DNA of 64,000 nucleotides from Palauibacter sp022826685. GTDB lineage: Bacteria; Gemmatimonadota; Gemmatimonadetes; Palauibacterales; Palauibacteraceae. Position numbers and translations under genes: made by a program. Each line of letters opens with the position of its first letter. Position 1 is the stretch's first letter. The notes under the pieces are model-generated. The model worked only from the letters and a program-made list of their open reading frames with translations. It had not been told where the DNA came from and made no database searches. The stretch lies in NCBI RefSeq assembly GCF_965221685.1, contig NZ_OZ244907.1. One strand, 5' to 3'. Positions 32,882-41,168 of this stretch are shown in pieces.

Positions 32882-33817
32882 TTGATCCACCATCTGAAGG
32901 GGCGGGAGAAGGCGCTGGAGCCGTTCGGCCTGACGGGCCGCCGCGCCGAATGGGTCGCCTTGGCGAGCCTGCACGGAGGCGTGTTCACCCGCACGCAGCT
33001 TTCGGCGTGGCTCGGGGTCAGCCGCTTCACGGCGCTCCGGTTCGTGCAGGCGCTGAGGGACCGACGGCTGGCCGCCGAGGAGACGGTCGGAGACCTGAAG
33101 ACCTGCCGGATCTGCGCGCGCGGCATCTACCGCGCACTCGGTGCCGAAGGCGTTCGCCACCGGCGGATCACCTCGCCCGAAGTGGCCCTGCGCCGCCTGC
33201 TCTCGTTCGACTACGTGATCGAGCACACCGGCCTGCCCTGGCTGCCGACCGAGCCGGAGAAGGTCGCCGCGTTCGAGGCGCTCGGCATCGACCGCTCGCT
33301 CCTGCCCGCCCGCATCTACCGGGGCGCCGCCGAGGGCGCGCGGCGATACTTCCCGCGCGGGATGCCCGTGGCGCTGGACTCAAGCCGCGCCGTGTTCGGC
33401 CACGCCGATCCCGGCTACGACACCTCGACCGCGCTCCGTTCCTGGCGGGACCGGCACCTGAAGCTCTGGGAGGCGCTGAGGGAACTGGGCTGGTCGGTCG
33501 AGGCCGTCGGGGTCGCAGGCGGCCCGAGGGAACTCCGACGGGCACGGACGATCCTGAGAAACTGGGTCGGTGCCGCCGCCACCCAAGCGCCCAACCGGCA
33601 GCCCAAGACCATCGCGGCCGTCCGGCGCGAGATCGTGCGCGCCGAGAATGCCATCCGGGGAAGGGACGAGGCGACCGTCGAGGAACTGGGCGGTCTCAAC
33701 GGCTGCCTTCACCGCCTCGTTGAGATGCGGGAACTGCTCCGATCGGGCCTCCCCGGAGGCGTGATTCACGGCTATTCCGTTTGGGGTTCGAGCCGCTTCT
33801 CCGAAGGCGGGATTTGA
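32882..33817 (+). CDS. Winged-helix protein of the island (replication-relaxation-like or regulator)
   Basis: The 311-residue protein begins at a TTG with no clear ribosome binding site. Residues about 20-75 form a winged helix: LTGRRAEWVALASLHGGVF, TRTQLSAWLGVSRFTALRFVQALRDRRL, then a wing with GDLKTCRICARGIYRALG. The rest is basic and helical. Such proteins accompany integrases on mobile elements, some as replication-relaxation proteins. It is divergent from the integrase. A role in island control or mobilisation is an inference; I do not recognise a precise family. Confidence 0.6.
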   Translation: MIHHLKGREKALEPFGLTGRRAEWVALASLHGGVFTRTQLSAWLGVSRFTALRFVQALRDRRLAAEETVGDLKTCRICARGIYRALGAEGVRHRRITSPEVALRRLLSFDYVIEHTGLPWLPTEPEKVAAFEALGIDRSLLPARIYRGAAEGARRYFPRGMPVALDSSRAVFGHADPGYDTSTALRSWRDRHLKLWEALRELGWSVEAVGVAGGPRELRRARTILRNWVGAAATQAPNRQPKTIAAVRREIVRAENAIRGRDEATVEELGGLNGCLHRLVEMRELLRSGLPGGVIHGYSVWGSSRFSEGGI

Positions 33818-34185
33818 GCATCCATGGGCGGGTGCCGTTGCCGATCCACAGGTGTCCGTCTCACATCGGGGTCGATGTGCAAGGGAATGCCGCTTGGGCG
33901 TGCGGCACATGACGGTCCGTAAGGCACTGGACGGATTGGGGTTGTGCCACGGCTCGAGGATCGCCGGTGCCGATCCGGGTCTCCGGGCCGTGGACGGGAG
34001 CGACCCATCCCTTCGGGGTGCCTGGTACGGCACGGCGATCGTTGGGATGTGCAAGGCCATCCCACCGTCGCCCTGGGTCGCTCCCGATCAAACAATCCCT
34101 GCGGGAAGGCCATCGAGCCCGCGTTCCGCGGTTGGTCGCGTCCGTGCGTCCACGGTCCTCGCCTCCGGGCCGGGCCGGGGCGGGC
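33818..34185. other. Intergenic stretch of 368 bases without a recognised gene
   Basis: The frames that cross this stretch are Arg/Pro/Gly-rich and show no family resemblance. I see no RNA gene, no strong hairpin with a T run and no clear operator. Confidence 0.5.
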
Positions 34186-34620
34186 TCAGAACGAAACGTA
34201 TCCGCCCATTTGGAAGAGCGTCAGGGTGCCCCCGGAGGCCTCCCCGAGGTGGAGGATGAAGCGAGCACCGTAGCGCCGTCCAAACGTCAGGCTCGCCCCC
34301 GCGGTCGGCGACACGTCGCCGCCATCGTACTCGACGCCCGCGCGAAGCGCCGGACGAACGAACCAGCGCGCCCGCCCGAGCCGGACGGACGTTCCGATGC
34401 GGTTGGCGGAGCCCGCGAAATCGGCGCAACGGTAGGTCTCGACCATGCCGTACAGGGACACCGGCCCGGTGACCCGTCCCTTGATGCCGACGTAGCGTCC
34501 CGGGCAGGCGTCGCCGCTGCCGCCGACGAGGCCCGCTTCGAGCATCGTCCGGCCCGGCTTCTCCTGCCCCTCGGCCTGCGCGGGCAGAAGCGCCAGCCCC
34601 AAGAGCAACAGCTTTCTCAT
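34186..34620 (-). CDS. Small secreted beta-strand-rich protein (copy A)
   Basis: A 144-residue protein with a signal peptide MRKLLLLGLALLPAQAEGQ. The mature part alternates hydrophobic and polar residues, typical of a small outer-membrane barrel or lipocalin-like sheet: GRYVGIKGRVTGPVSLYGMVETYRC, TSVRLGRARWFVRPALRAGVEY, ASLTFGRRYGARFILHL, ending in GGYVSF with a terminal Phe. Two cysteines may form a disulfide. A paralogue lies at 34960-35451 and a fragment at 37330-37412. Function unknown. Confidence 0.75.
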   Translation of the reverse strand: MRKLLLLGLALLPAQAEGQEKPGRTMLEAGLVGGSGDACPGRYVGIKGRVTGPVSLYGMVETYRCADFAGSANRIGTSVRLGRARWFVRPALRAGVEYDGGDVSPTAGASLTFGRRYGARFILHLGEASGGTLTLFQMGGYVSF

Positions 34621-34850
34621 CGCGATTGTCCGATCCCCCAAGTGGAGAACGCACCGACCGGTCGCAGCTGAGCCGGTGGTCAGGGTGCGAAGCCGAAACG
34701 TTGGAGCCAACCTAACTCAAGAGCGAATGGATCGCCCTGTCGCGTCGAACCACAAAGGCTCGTCCGGCGAAATCGATTGGCAACGGGGACGCCCGCCGCT
34801 CCGACAGATCCGGGGAGCTCGTCCACCGCGCCGCGACCAGATGTCGCCGT
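34560..34850. repeat. Duplicated leader/upstream segment, copy 1
   Basis: This segment holds the signal-peptide codons of copy A plus about 230 bases upstream, including motifs GAAACGTTGG, GCGAATGGATCGCCC and GGCTCGTCCGGCG. The same block recurs at 35380-35660 and 37340-37620, so a leader-plus-promoter unit has been copied three times within the island. Confidence 0.75.
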
Positions 34851-34959
34851 GGAGTCAGCGCGATCCACTCAGCCCGGAGGCCTGTGTGCCTCCGAGGGGC
34901 TCAAGCCGCCTCTTCGCGCTTCTTCAAGTGAGTAACGTCACTGGAACGGTCGTCGCGGC

Positions 34960-35451
34960 TTAGAACGAGACGTAACCGCCCATCTGGAAGCGCGCACAGG
35001 CTGTGCTGCCGCACTCCTCGACATGGAGGATGAAGCGCGCCCCATAGCGCCGTCCGAAGGTCAGGCTCGCTCCGGCGGTCGGCGCAGCGTCGGCCCCGCC
35101 GCCATACAGGATCCCCGCCCGCAACGCCGGGCGAACGAGCCAACTGGCACGTCCGAGCAAAATCTCCGCGCCGAACCGAATGTCCGACGCGACCCGACGA
35201 GGGTAGATGGCCGTCCCGGTGATGCCGCCGCCAAGGTCGATGTCCTCGGTCCGCTCGGAGCACCGGTAGTTCTCCACCATCCCGTACAGCGACACCGGCC
35301 CCGCGACCCGCACGTTGATGCCGACGTAGTGTCCGGGACACTGCCTGACGTCCCCAGCGAGTCCGATTTCGAACATCGTCCGGCCTGGCTTTTCCTGCCC
35401 CTCGGCCTGCGCGGGCAGAAGCACCAGCCCCAAGAGCAACAGCTTCCTCAT
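34960..35451 (-). CDS. Small secreted beta-strand-rich protein (copy B)
   Basis: The 163-residue protein is a paralogue of the product at 34186-34620: signal MRKLLLLGLVLLPAQAEGQ, then EKPGRTMFEIGLAG, GHYVGINVRVAGPVSLYGMVENYRC, SWLVRPALRAGILYGG, ASLTFGRRYGARFILHV and the same ending QMGGYVSF. It carries an extra loop (TEDIDLGGGITGTAIYPRRVASD) absent from copy A. The terminal Phe and amphipathic strands suggest an outer-membrane barrel. Function unknown. Confidence 0.75.
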   Translation of the reverse strand: MRKLLLLGLVLLPAQAEGQEKPGRTMFEIGLAGDVRQCPGHYVGINVRVAGPVSLYGMVENYRCSERTEDIDLGGGITGTAIYPRRVASDIRFGAEILLGRASWLVRPALRAGILYGGGADAAPTAGASLTFGRRYGARFILHVEECGSTACARFQMGGYVSF

Positions 35452-35660
35452 CGCGATTGTCCGATCCCCCGGGTGGAGAACACACCGGCCCCGTTGAAGC
35501 CGCGACGGCGATTCGGGTGCGAAACCGAAACGTTGGGAATCAATGTAACGCAGGGGCGAATGGATCGCCCGGTCGCGTCGGTACAACAAGGGCTCGTCCG
35601 GCGCATCGATTGGCCACGAGGATGGCTGCCGCTTCAACGGAAGGATGGACGGCGAACGCT
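35380..35660. repeat. Duplicated leader/upstream segment, copy 2
   Basis: It matches the block at 34560-34850 over the signal-peptide codons (CAAGAGCAACAGCTT) and upstream motifs (GAAACGTTGGGAATCAA, GCTCGTCCGGCG). The similarity to copy 3 continues further, to about 35740, including CGGCGCTGAACG and GGGAGCGACCC. Confidence 0.75.
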
Positions 35661-36180
35661 TGCTCCGCCGCCTTGTAGCGGCGCTGAACGAGCCCTTCCC
35701 GCCAGGGATCGCTGGTCTGGGAGCGACCCGAGGGAGAGGGGCCGGGGGTGCGCAAACGCGCCCGGCCCCGAACCCGCAGCAGTCCCTCGGACTGCCGGGT
35801 CGCTCCCGGCCCCGCCCGAACGGTCCCTGCGGCCCGGGCTCCCCGGGACCGCGAGGCGCAAGACGTTCGCGCGCTGCGGCTTGCGCCGCCCCGCCGGTGC
35901 GCACGCCGGGAGCCACGGGGTGCGCATCGACACCCCGTGTCGTTTTCGCGGGCGTGTGCGGTCCTGACCCGGGGCACTGGAGGTGCGCAAACCATCGCCG
36001 AGGTACGCATTCCGGTCAAGCGTGCGGGGCGCGGGGGCTCCCCCGCTTCCCTTGGTCGTCCGGTCTGCTGGCGGGCTGGCCCCCGCCGCAGTCGCCGTCC
36101 CCTCGCTGGCCGAACGGAGTGGGAGGCGCGGTTATACGTTGGGCTGGTTCCAGTCGCTGAAGCTTGGCATGGCTGGCAGC
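35661..36180. other. Non-coding part of the island, about 520 bases
   Basis: The first 80 bases still match the repeat copy at 37620-37690. Beyond that I see no gene, RNA or clear regulatory site; frames here are short and Arg/Pro-rich. Confidence 0.5.
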
Positions 36181-36407
36181 GCGCCGCGTGAGGTTGACCG
36201 CGGACTGGTACACCGACGCCTACTGGACGGTGGACGCATACGTCAGCTTCGGCGGCGAAGCGCTGAGCGACCTCTTCCAGTCAACGGAGTTCTCGATTGT
36301 CGCGAACAACCTGCTCGACACCCCCTACCTGTCCGCGATCACCGAGAACGCGGCATGGCTCGGGCGCTGCCCGTAACATATCCATGACCGCGACCGTCGC
36401 GTTCTGA
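36181..36407 (+). pseudogene. 3' fragment of a TonB-dependent receptor gene
   Basis: The 227 bases are a near copy of 45307-45532, the end of the intact receptor gene. They code for LTADWYTDAYWTVDAYVSF, GEALSDLF and STEFSIVANNLLDTPYLSAI, ending in a frame change within GRCP instead of the barrel ending. One extra base and substitutions at 36360-36375 give an early stop; the last bases (GCGTTCTGA) match the true end again. No 5' part is present. It is a relic of duplication or recombination inside the island. Confidence 0.9.
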
Positions 36408-36612
36408 CGCCGCCGCGTGAATCCGGGGAGCGTTCCGGCGTGAGTCGACCCCGCACGTTGAATGCATATCGCAGTGCGGCACGGCACATGGCACGGATCA
36501 TCATTCGCACCGGGCGCAAGGGGTTCAGGCGTGGACAGCCACGCCAACCGATCTGCGAGGTGCCGCTTGGGGACCCAATGGGGTAAAGCGGAGCCCACGC
36601 CCCACGTCCCGA

Positions 36613-37224
36613 TCAATAGAGTTCGGTCCGCGCGCTCTTCGCCTCACCGTCGTCGATCTGGCGGGCATCCGCGCCTTCGATCTGGTCCGCCAACACCTGC
36701 CCGTAGGTCGGATAGCACGACCGTTCGACCTGGGCTGACGGGTCCCAGAGCCGCGCCCGAATCAGGGCCTTGGCGCAATGAAGGAACGCTTCCTCGACCG
36801 CCACCTTGAGGACCGAGATGGGCGGCTTGCCCTTGATCGCGAGCAGTTCGAGCAGCGCCGGGTCGGTGAAGATATCGGCCCGGCCGTTGATGCGCAGCGT
36901 CTCGGTCAAACCCGGCACGAAGAACAGCAGGCCCACGTAGGGACGTTCGACGAGGTTCATCAACGTATCCACCTGACGGTTCCCCGGCCGGTCGGGAAGC
37001 AGCAGGGTCGCGTCGTCCAGAACATGCGCCAACGAGCCGGGCGGATCGCCGCGCGGGGAGGCGTCGGCACGCCCGTCAGCGCGTGCGGAACTGATGACGT
37101 AGAACGGCGAGAGGGCGATGAAGTTCCGGCAGTGGGCGTCCAGGCGATCCAGGACCTTGAGCTCGGCCCTCGGCGCGGGCGGACAATAGACCGTGCGTAG
37201 TTGCTCCATTGTGTCGATGGCCAC
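36613..37224 (-). CDS. Pyridoxamine 5'-phosphate oxidase (PPOX) family flavoprotein
   Basis: The 203-residue protein starts at a GTG preceded by AGGAGA. It fits the FMN-dependent PPOX family (MSMEG_1061 type): FIALSPFYVISSA, then SPRGDPPG with LLLPDRPGNRQVDTLMNLVERPYVGLLFFVPGLTETLRINGRA, and a C-terminal AFLHCAKALIRARLWD. The GNRQVDTL and CAKALIR motifs are characteristic. It probably binds FMN and reduces or oxidises a small molecule. Its upstream region is built from the third copy of the duplicated leader segment. The link to the catabolic cargo is unclear. Confidence 0.85.
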   Translation of the reverse strand: MAIDTMEQLRTVYCPPAPRAELKVLDRLDAHCRNFIALSPFYVISSARADGRADASPRGDPPGSLAHVLDDATLLLPDRPGNRQVDTLMNLVERPYVGLLFFVPGLTETLRINGRADIFTDPALLELLAIKGKPPISVLKVAVEEAFLHCAKALIRARLWDPSAQVERSCYPTYGQVLADQIEGADARQIDDGEAKSARTELY

Positions 37225-37329
37225 GTGTGTCTCCTCTGGATCGGGCGATGCTGGTCCTCCAAGCTAATCGGGGGAAACCAACGAGGGCCACTCTCGCGCC
37301 TGCAAGACACGCCCATCCCCGCAGGCTCG

Positions 37330-37412
37330 GCTTCAGCGGGTCGGCGCGGCCTCTCCCGCGCCTCGACGTGAGCGGGCAGCAGCGCAAGACCCAAGAGCAA
37401 CAGCTTGCCCAT
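37330..37412 (-). pseudogene. Relic of a third small secreted protein (signal peptide only)
   Basis: An ATG at 37412 begins MGKLLLLGLALLPAHVEARE, nearly the signal peptide of copies A and B, but similarity stops after about 20 codons and the frame then runs into unrelated sequence upstream of the PPOX gene. The mature part of the protein is missing. Confidence 0.7.
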
Positions 37413-37620
37413 CGCGATGGTCCGATCCCGGGGTGGCGAATGCACCGGCCCGTCGAGGCCGGGCCAGTGGTTCGGGTGCGAAACTGAAACGTTGGAATCA
37501 ACGTAACGCAGGGGTGAAAGGGCCGTCCGGTCGCGTCGGACCACGAAGGCTCGTCCGGCGAATCGAGTGGCAACGGCGACGCCCACTGCTCCGACGGACG
37601 GTTGGACGGCGACCGCTAGC
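37340..37620. repeat. Duplicated leader/upstream segment, copy 3
   Basis: It shares GCAAGACCCAAGAGCAACAG, GAAACGTTGGAATCAACGTA and GGCTCGTCCGGCG with the blocks at 34560-34850 and 35380-35660. Here the coding part has been lost, and the PPOX gene lies downstream of the remains. Confidence 0.75.
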
Positions 37621-38121
37621 TCCGCCGCCTCGAAGCGGCGCTGAACGGCCTTCCGGCAAGGATCGCTGATGCGGGAGCGACCCCTGGAAGGCGGGCGGCG
37701 AGTTGTGAAAACACACTCGCCGCTATGCCGCACCAAGCCCTCTGGGCGGGGGGTCGCTCCCGCCACCGCCCGAGCCGCTGGTGCGCCACGGGCGATCCGG
37801 CCGCTCATCCGTAAGATGTTGCTGCACCGCAGGATAAGCAGGACGCCCAGTGTGAATCGCGGGCAGTCCGAAGTGTGAATCGGCCCCCCACGTCGTTTTC
37901 ACATTCCGGTGCGGCCGTAGGTCCGAGTGCTCGGGGCTATCAAACGCGCTCGCCCGACAGCTTGCCGGTTGGAGGATCCAACTTCGGGACGAGGTCTCAC
38001 TTTCAAGCTCTACGGCGTCCGCCTCGACCGGGTTTCTCCGGAAACCGGGGGCCAAGCCGTGAAAATGCCGAGGGCGCGCGATGGCTGGACTGGGTTGGGG
38101 GATGCCGTTCCGAATGCGTGG
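37621..38121. other. Intergenic stretch of about 500 bases
   Basis: The first part continues the duplicated segment to about 37690. The remainder shows no gene, RNA or clear hairpin. It contains the end-to-start spacing between the PPOX promoter region and the 3' end of the HD-oxygenase gene. Confidence 0.5.
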
Positions 38122-38718
38122 TCACGCTTGCTCCCTCGATGCAAGACTGAACGGCTCGCGGGCGAAGATGCGGCGCACCATCGGCTCGAAGGACTCCAGC
38201 GGCAGCGAATCGTAGTCGGGATCGAACGCGCACTGGTCCCAGCGGTGACAGAAGTCCACGGCGTCCTGATACCAAGGGTGGTTGCGGTACTTGTCGCGAG
38301 CGTTGCGGTCGCCGCCCCCATGATGGGCGTAGTAGTAGTACTGGAACAGGCCGTGGTGCCGGACGATCCAGCAGGTTCGCTCGGTCACATAGGGACGCAG
38401 CAGCAGGGCGGCCAATTTCCCGTGGCTGTGCGGGGCCAGGAGATCGTCGATGTCGTGGAGGAGCGCCGCCACCACCATCTCCTCGTCCGCGCCGTCCCGA
38501 TACGCACGGGTGGCGCTCTGCAGCGAATGCTCCAGCCGGTCGACCTGGTAGCCGGACAGCGAACCGGACAGCTCACGGAGGTGCGTCAGCACCCGGTCGG
38601 CGGTTCCGGCGGCGAACTCCTCCTCAAGGCGATCAAGCAGTTCGTAGTCCTCCCGGGTGCCGTCCGCCATCCTGGTGAAGCTCACCCTGGGGTTGTTGGG
38701 CTTTGTCGCATCCTCCAT
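38122..38718 (-). CDS. HD-domain oxygenase of the PhnZ/TmpB type (putative mixed-valent diiron enzyme)
   Basis: The 198-residue protein has an HD fold close to the phosphonate oxygenase PhnZ rather than to phosphohydrolases: DRLEHSLQSATRAYRDGADEEMVVAALLHDI gives His64 and the His88-Asp89 pair; His97 or His99 follow in PHSHGKLAA, His121 in VRHHG and Asp161 in HRWDQ. These are the six expected iron ligands. PhnZ and TmpB cleave 1-hydroxyphosphonates with O2; TmpB makes glycine betaine and phosphate. The Tyr/Glu lid of PhnZ is not obvious. It diverges from the 2-oxoglutarate dioxygenase gene, its likely partner. The substrate is not proven. Confidence 0.75.
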   Translation of the reverse strand: MEDATKPNNPRVSFTRMADGTREDYELLDRLEEEFAAGTADRVLTHLRELSGSLSGYQVDRLEHSLQSATRAYRDGADEEMVVAALLHDIDDLLAPHSHGKLAALLLRPYVTERTCWIVRHHGLFQYYYYAHHGGGDRNARDKYRNHPWYQDAVDFCHRWDQCAFDPDYDSLPLESFEPMVRRIFAREPFSLASREQA

Positions 38719-38740
38719 GCATATCACTCTCGAAACAAGG

Positions 38741-38759
38741 GCTTCCGACCGAAGGAAGC
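38741..38759. promoter_or_regulatory. Inverted repeat GCTTCC-N7-GGAAGC between the two oxygenase genes
   Basis: The perfect 6-bp arms lie 22 bases upstream of the HD-oxygenase start in the 307-base divergent region. The position is suitable for a regulator controlling both oxygenase genes. No cognate regulator is recognised in the cargo. Confidence 0.35.
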
Positions 38760-39025
38760 GTGGGTCCAAACCGAGAGCCGAGTCAAGGGAGTGACGCCCG
38801 AGTCCCGGACCTACGCCCGGCCCGCTTCGCGCACCACTCGGAGCCAGGGATGGCGACCGGGCTGCCTCAGCCGGGGCCCTGCAGCTTGACGCGCGCTGGA
38901 AGGGCGCATTCTGATACTCGGTGGCGTGTGCGTGCGTCGCGCTTCCGGCTCGAAACACCGACGCCCGAAGTCCTTCCGGCCGAGCAAGCATCGGGCCGGT
39001 CACCACGCACCCGAGGGAATCGACC

Positions 39026-40141
39026 ATGCATCACTCGATCAGCGACCTCACTCGCAACGCGGATTCCCTGTGCGCCACCTGGAGCGGCGGCGCGCAGACC
39101 GATCTTCCCTACCTCTGGCTGCGCGACAATTGCGGTTGCGGCGAGTGCCGCGTCGAGCAGACGACGGAGAAGCGGTTCCACCTCTTCCGGGTCCCCAAGG
39201 ACCTGCGACCCCTCAAAGTCGGCATCGAATGCGCCGGATCCAAGGACGAGGCGATCTTCATCGAGTGGCCGGACGGACACCATACCCGCTATCGGTCGAG
39301 CGAGGTCCACGGCTTCTTGAGCCAGCCTCGCTTCGACCTGCACTACTGGGATGGCCGGTTCCGACCGCAGAGATTCGACTATCAGCATTTCTTGGCGAGC
39401 GACCGCGCCGCAGCAGAGCTGATCGAGGAGTTCCTGCGGACCGGGGTCTGCGTGCTGGTCGACGCCCCCACCGAACCGGACTCGTCGGAGCAGCTCGCGG
39501 CCCGGCTCGGCCCGATCCGCGAGGTGCTGTTCGAGCGCATCCACAACGTCAAGGTCGATCCGAAGGGATACAACATCGCGCACACGGGTCTGGCGGTCGC
39601 GCCGCACAACGACTTCACGAGCTACACCTGGCCACCGAACGTGCAGGCGCTGCACATGCTGGTGAACGAGTGCGAAGGCGGCGAATCCGTTGTCGTGGAC
39701 GGCTTCGGCCTGCTCAGCGAACTGCGCCGCGATCACCCCGACAAGTTCGACGTGCTGTGTGCGGTGCCGGTGCCATTCCGCATTTTCAGCGAGGACTACG
39801 AGTGCTACGCCGTCAAGCCGATGGTCGGGCTTGACAGCGACGGCGAGGTCAGGCTGGTCCGCTTCAACACCGCACAGATGCAGACCATTCCCCTGTCCGA
39901 GCCTCGGCTGGCCGACTTCTACGCCGCCTACCACGAGCTGTCCAGGCGCGTCAACTCCCCCGATTCCCAGGTCAACTTCCGTTTGGAGGGCGGGCAGATT
40001 CTGCTGTGCGACGGGCACCGGGTGCTGCACGGCCGCACGGCCCTTCGCTCGGACGGTCGGCGCCACCTTCAGGACGCCTACTTCGAGCACGACAACGTGC
40101 GCAACCACCTGAGATGGCTGCGGCTCGGCGGTCGGATCTGA
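39026..40141 (+). CDS. Gamma-butyrobetaine hydroxylase-like Fe(II)/2-oxoglutarate dioxygenase (TmpA-like candidate)
   Basis: The 371-residue protein starts after CGAGGGA. Residues about 20-105 are the GBBH-like N-terminal domain with LPYLWLRDNCGCGECR, whose cysteines bind zinc. The catalytic jelly-roll has the iron-binding facial triad His-x-Asp in VAPHNDFTSYTWPP and the distal His in HRVLHGRTAL, followed by the 2-oxoglutarate-binding Arg in SDGRRHLQ. The family hydroxylates trimethylammonium compounds: gamma-butyrobetaine, trimethyllysine, or, in TmpA, 2-trimethylaminoethylphosphonate. The HD-oxygenase next door favours the TmpA type. The MetF-like gene follows 64 bases later. Confidence 0.85.
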   Translation: MHHSISDLTRNADSLCATWSGGAQTDLPYLWLRDNCGCGECRVEQTTEKRFHLFRVPKDLRPLKVGIECAGSKDEAIFIEWPDGHHTRYRSSEVHGFLSQPRFDLHYWDGRFRPQRFDYQHFLASDRAAAELIEEFLRTGVCVLVDAPTEPDSSEQLAARLGPIREVLFERIHNVKVDPKGYNIAHTGLAVAPHNDFTSYTWPPNVQALHMLVNECEGGESVVVDGFGLLSELRRDHPDKFDVLCAVPVPFRIFSEDYECYAVKPMVGLDSDGEVRLVRFNTAQMQTIPLSEPRLADFYAAYHELSRRVNSPDSQVNFRLEGGQILLCDGHRVLHGRTALRSDGRRHLQDAYFEHDNVRNHLRWLRLGGRI

Positions 40142-40205
40142 AGACCGTCGAGCCGCCATCGGTCGGCCAGCCTCCCCGGCGGCGGTCAGCCAGATCGTGT
40201 ACCGA

Positions 40206-41108
40206 ATGCCACCTTCGCTAAAGACGCGGACCCGTGCAGCGCTTCGCGACTTGGCTCTGGGTGCCTCGGTCGAGGTCTTGGCAGGTCAGGTCCCCGCGCC
40301 GGGAGTCCTCGCCGGCCACCTCCCGCGCGGATCTTCCATCTATGTGCCGTTCCCGCCCAAGGGCCGGTGGGCGGACACGGTCACCGCCTGCGAACGGGTG
40401 CTGGCGGCCGGCATGACGCCGGTGCCGCACCTGCCAGCGCGCTCGGTGCGGAGTTCGGGTCAACTCGACGACTGGCTCGCCGCACTGGTCGAGACCGGAG
40501 TGGTTTCCCTGATGCTGGTGGCCGGAGACCGCGACACGCCCGCAGGCCCGTACCCCGATACGCCGTCCCTGCTCGATTCCGGGCTGCTCGCCGGGCACGG
40601 TCTCCGGCGGCTGGGCGTCACCTCGTATCCGGAGGGGCACCCCCTCGTCGGCCAGGCCAATCTGGATGAAGCGCTCCGGCGCAAGACGGAATACGCCCGG
40701 GCGACGGGTTCGGAGCTATGGATCGTGACCCAGTTCGTGCTCTCGCCCTCTCCCGCGCTCGCCTGGCTGGCGCGGACGAGGGAAGCCGGATGCACCCTGC
40801 CCGTCCGAATCGGCGTGCCGGGACCGGTCGCACTGAGCGCACTGGTCGGGTACGCTGTCCGCTCCGGCGTCGTGGCGTCCGCCAGGGCGTTGATGCGCAA
40901 GCCGGGCCTCGCGCGCTTGGCGGGCAGTTGGTCACCGACCCCCGTTGCGTTGGCGCTCGCCCGGCACTTGGCCGCCTTGGAGAACACGCCCGCCGTGGAC
41001 ATTCATCTGTTCACCTTCGGCGGCCTCGCGGGCGCCGCCGAATGGCTTTCCAGCCTCCCCGCCACCGATTTGGGAGGAACCGCCGATGGGGTCCATGAGA
41101 AACGGTGA
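40206..41108 (+). CDS. Methylenetetrahydrofolate reductase-like protein (MetF family, divergent)
   Basis: The 300-residue protein has a MetF-like TIM barrel: SSIYVPFPPKGRW, AGMTPVPHLPARSV, VVSLMLVAGDRDTPAGPY, LRRLGVTSYPEGHPLV and ELWIVTQFVLSP. The order MTPVPHLPAR - LVAGD - YPEGHP is that of FAD-dependent MetF. It may run in reverse, oxidising methyl-tetrahydrofolate released by the neighbouring GcvT-like enzyme. A GTG at 40197 would add three residues; no clear ribosome binding site decides. The 3' end faces the GcvT-like gene, 60 bases away. Confidence 0.8.
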   Translation: MPPSLKTRTRAALRDLALGASVEVLAGQVPAPGVLAGHLPRGSSIYVPFPPKGRWADTVTACERVLAAGMTPVPHLPARSVRSSGQLDDWLAALVETGVVSLMLVAGDRDTPAGPYPDTPSLLDSGLLAGHGLRRLGVTSYPEGHPLVGQANLDEALRRKTEYARATGSELWIVTQFVLSPSPALAWLARTREAGCTLPVRIGVPGPVALSALVGYAVRSGVVASARALMRKPGLARLAGSWSPTPVALALARHLAALENTPAVDIHLFTFGGLAGAAEWLSSLPATDLGGTADGVHEKR

Positions 41109-41168
41109 ATCGAAGCGCGACCACTGTCGGAACGTCCCGTCGAGTCGCCTGGACGGAAACGCCGTCTG

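Noticed and set aside
38122..38718. Plain HD phosphohydrolase
   Set aside because: The six-ligand PhnZ/TmpB pattern and the divergent GBBH-like dioxygenase favour an oxygenase, although hydrolase activity is not excluded.
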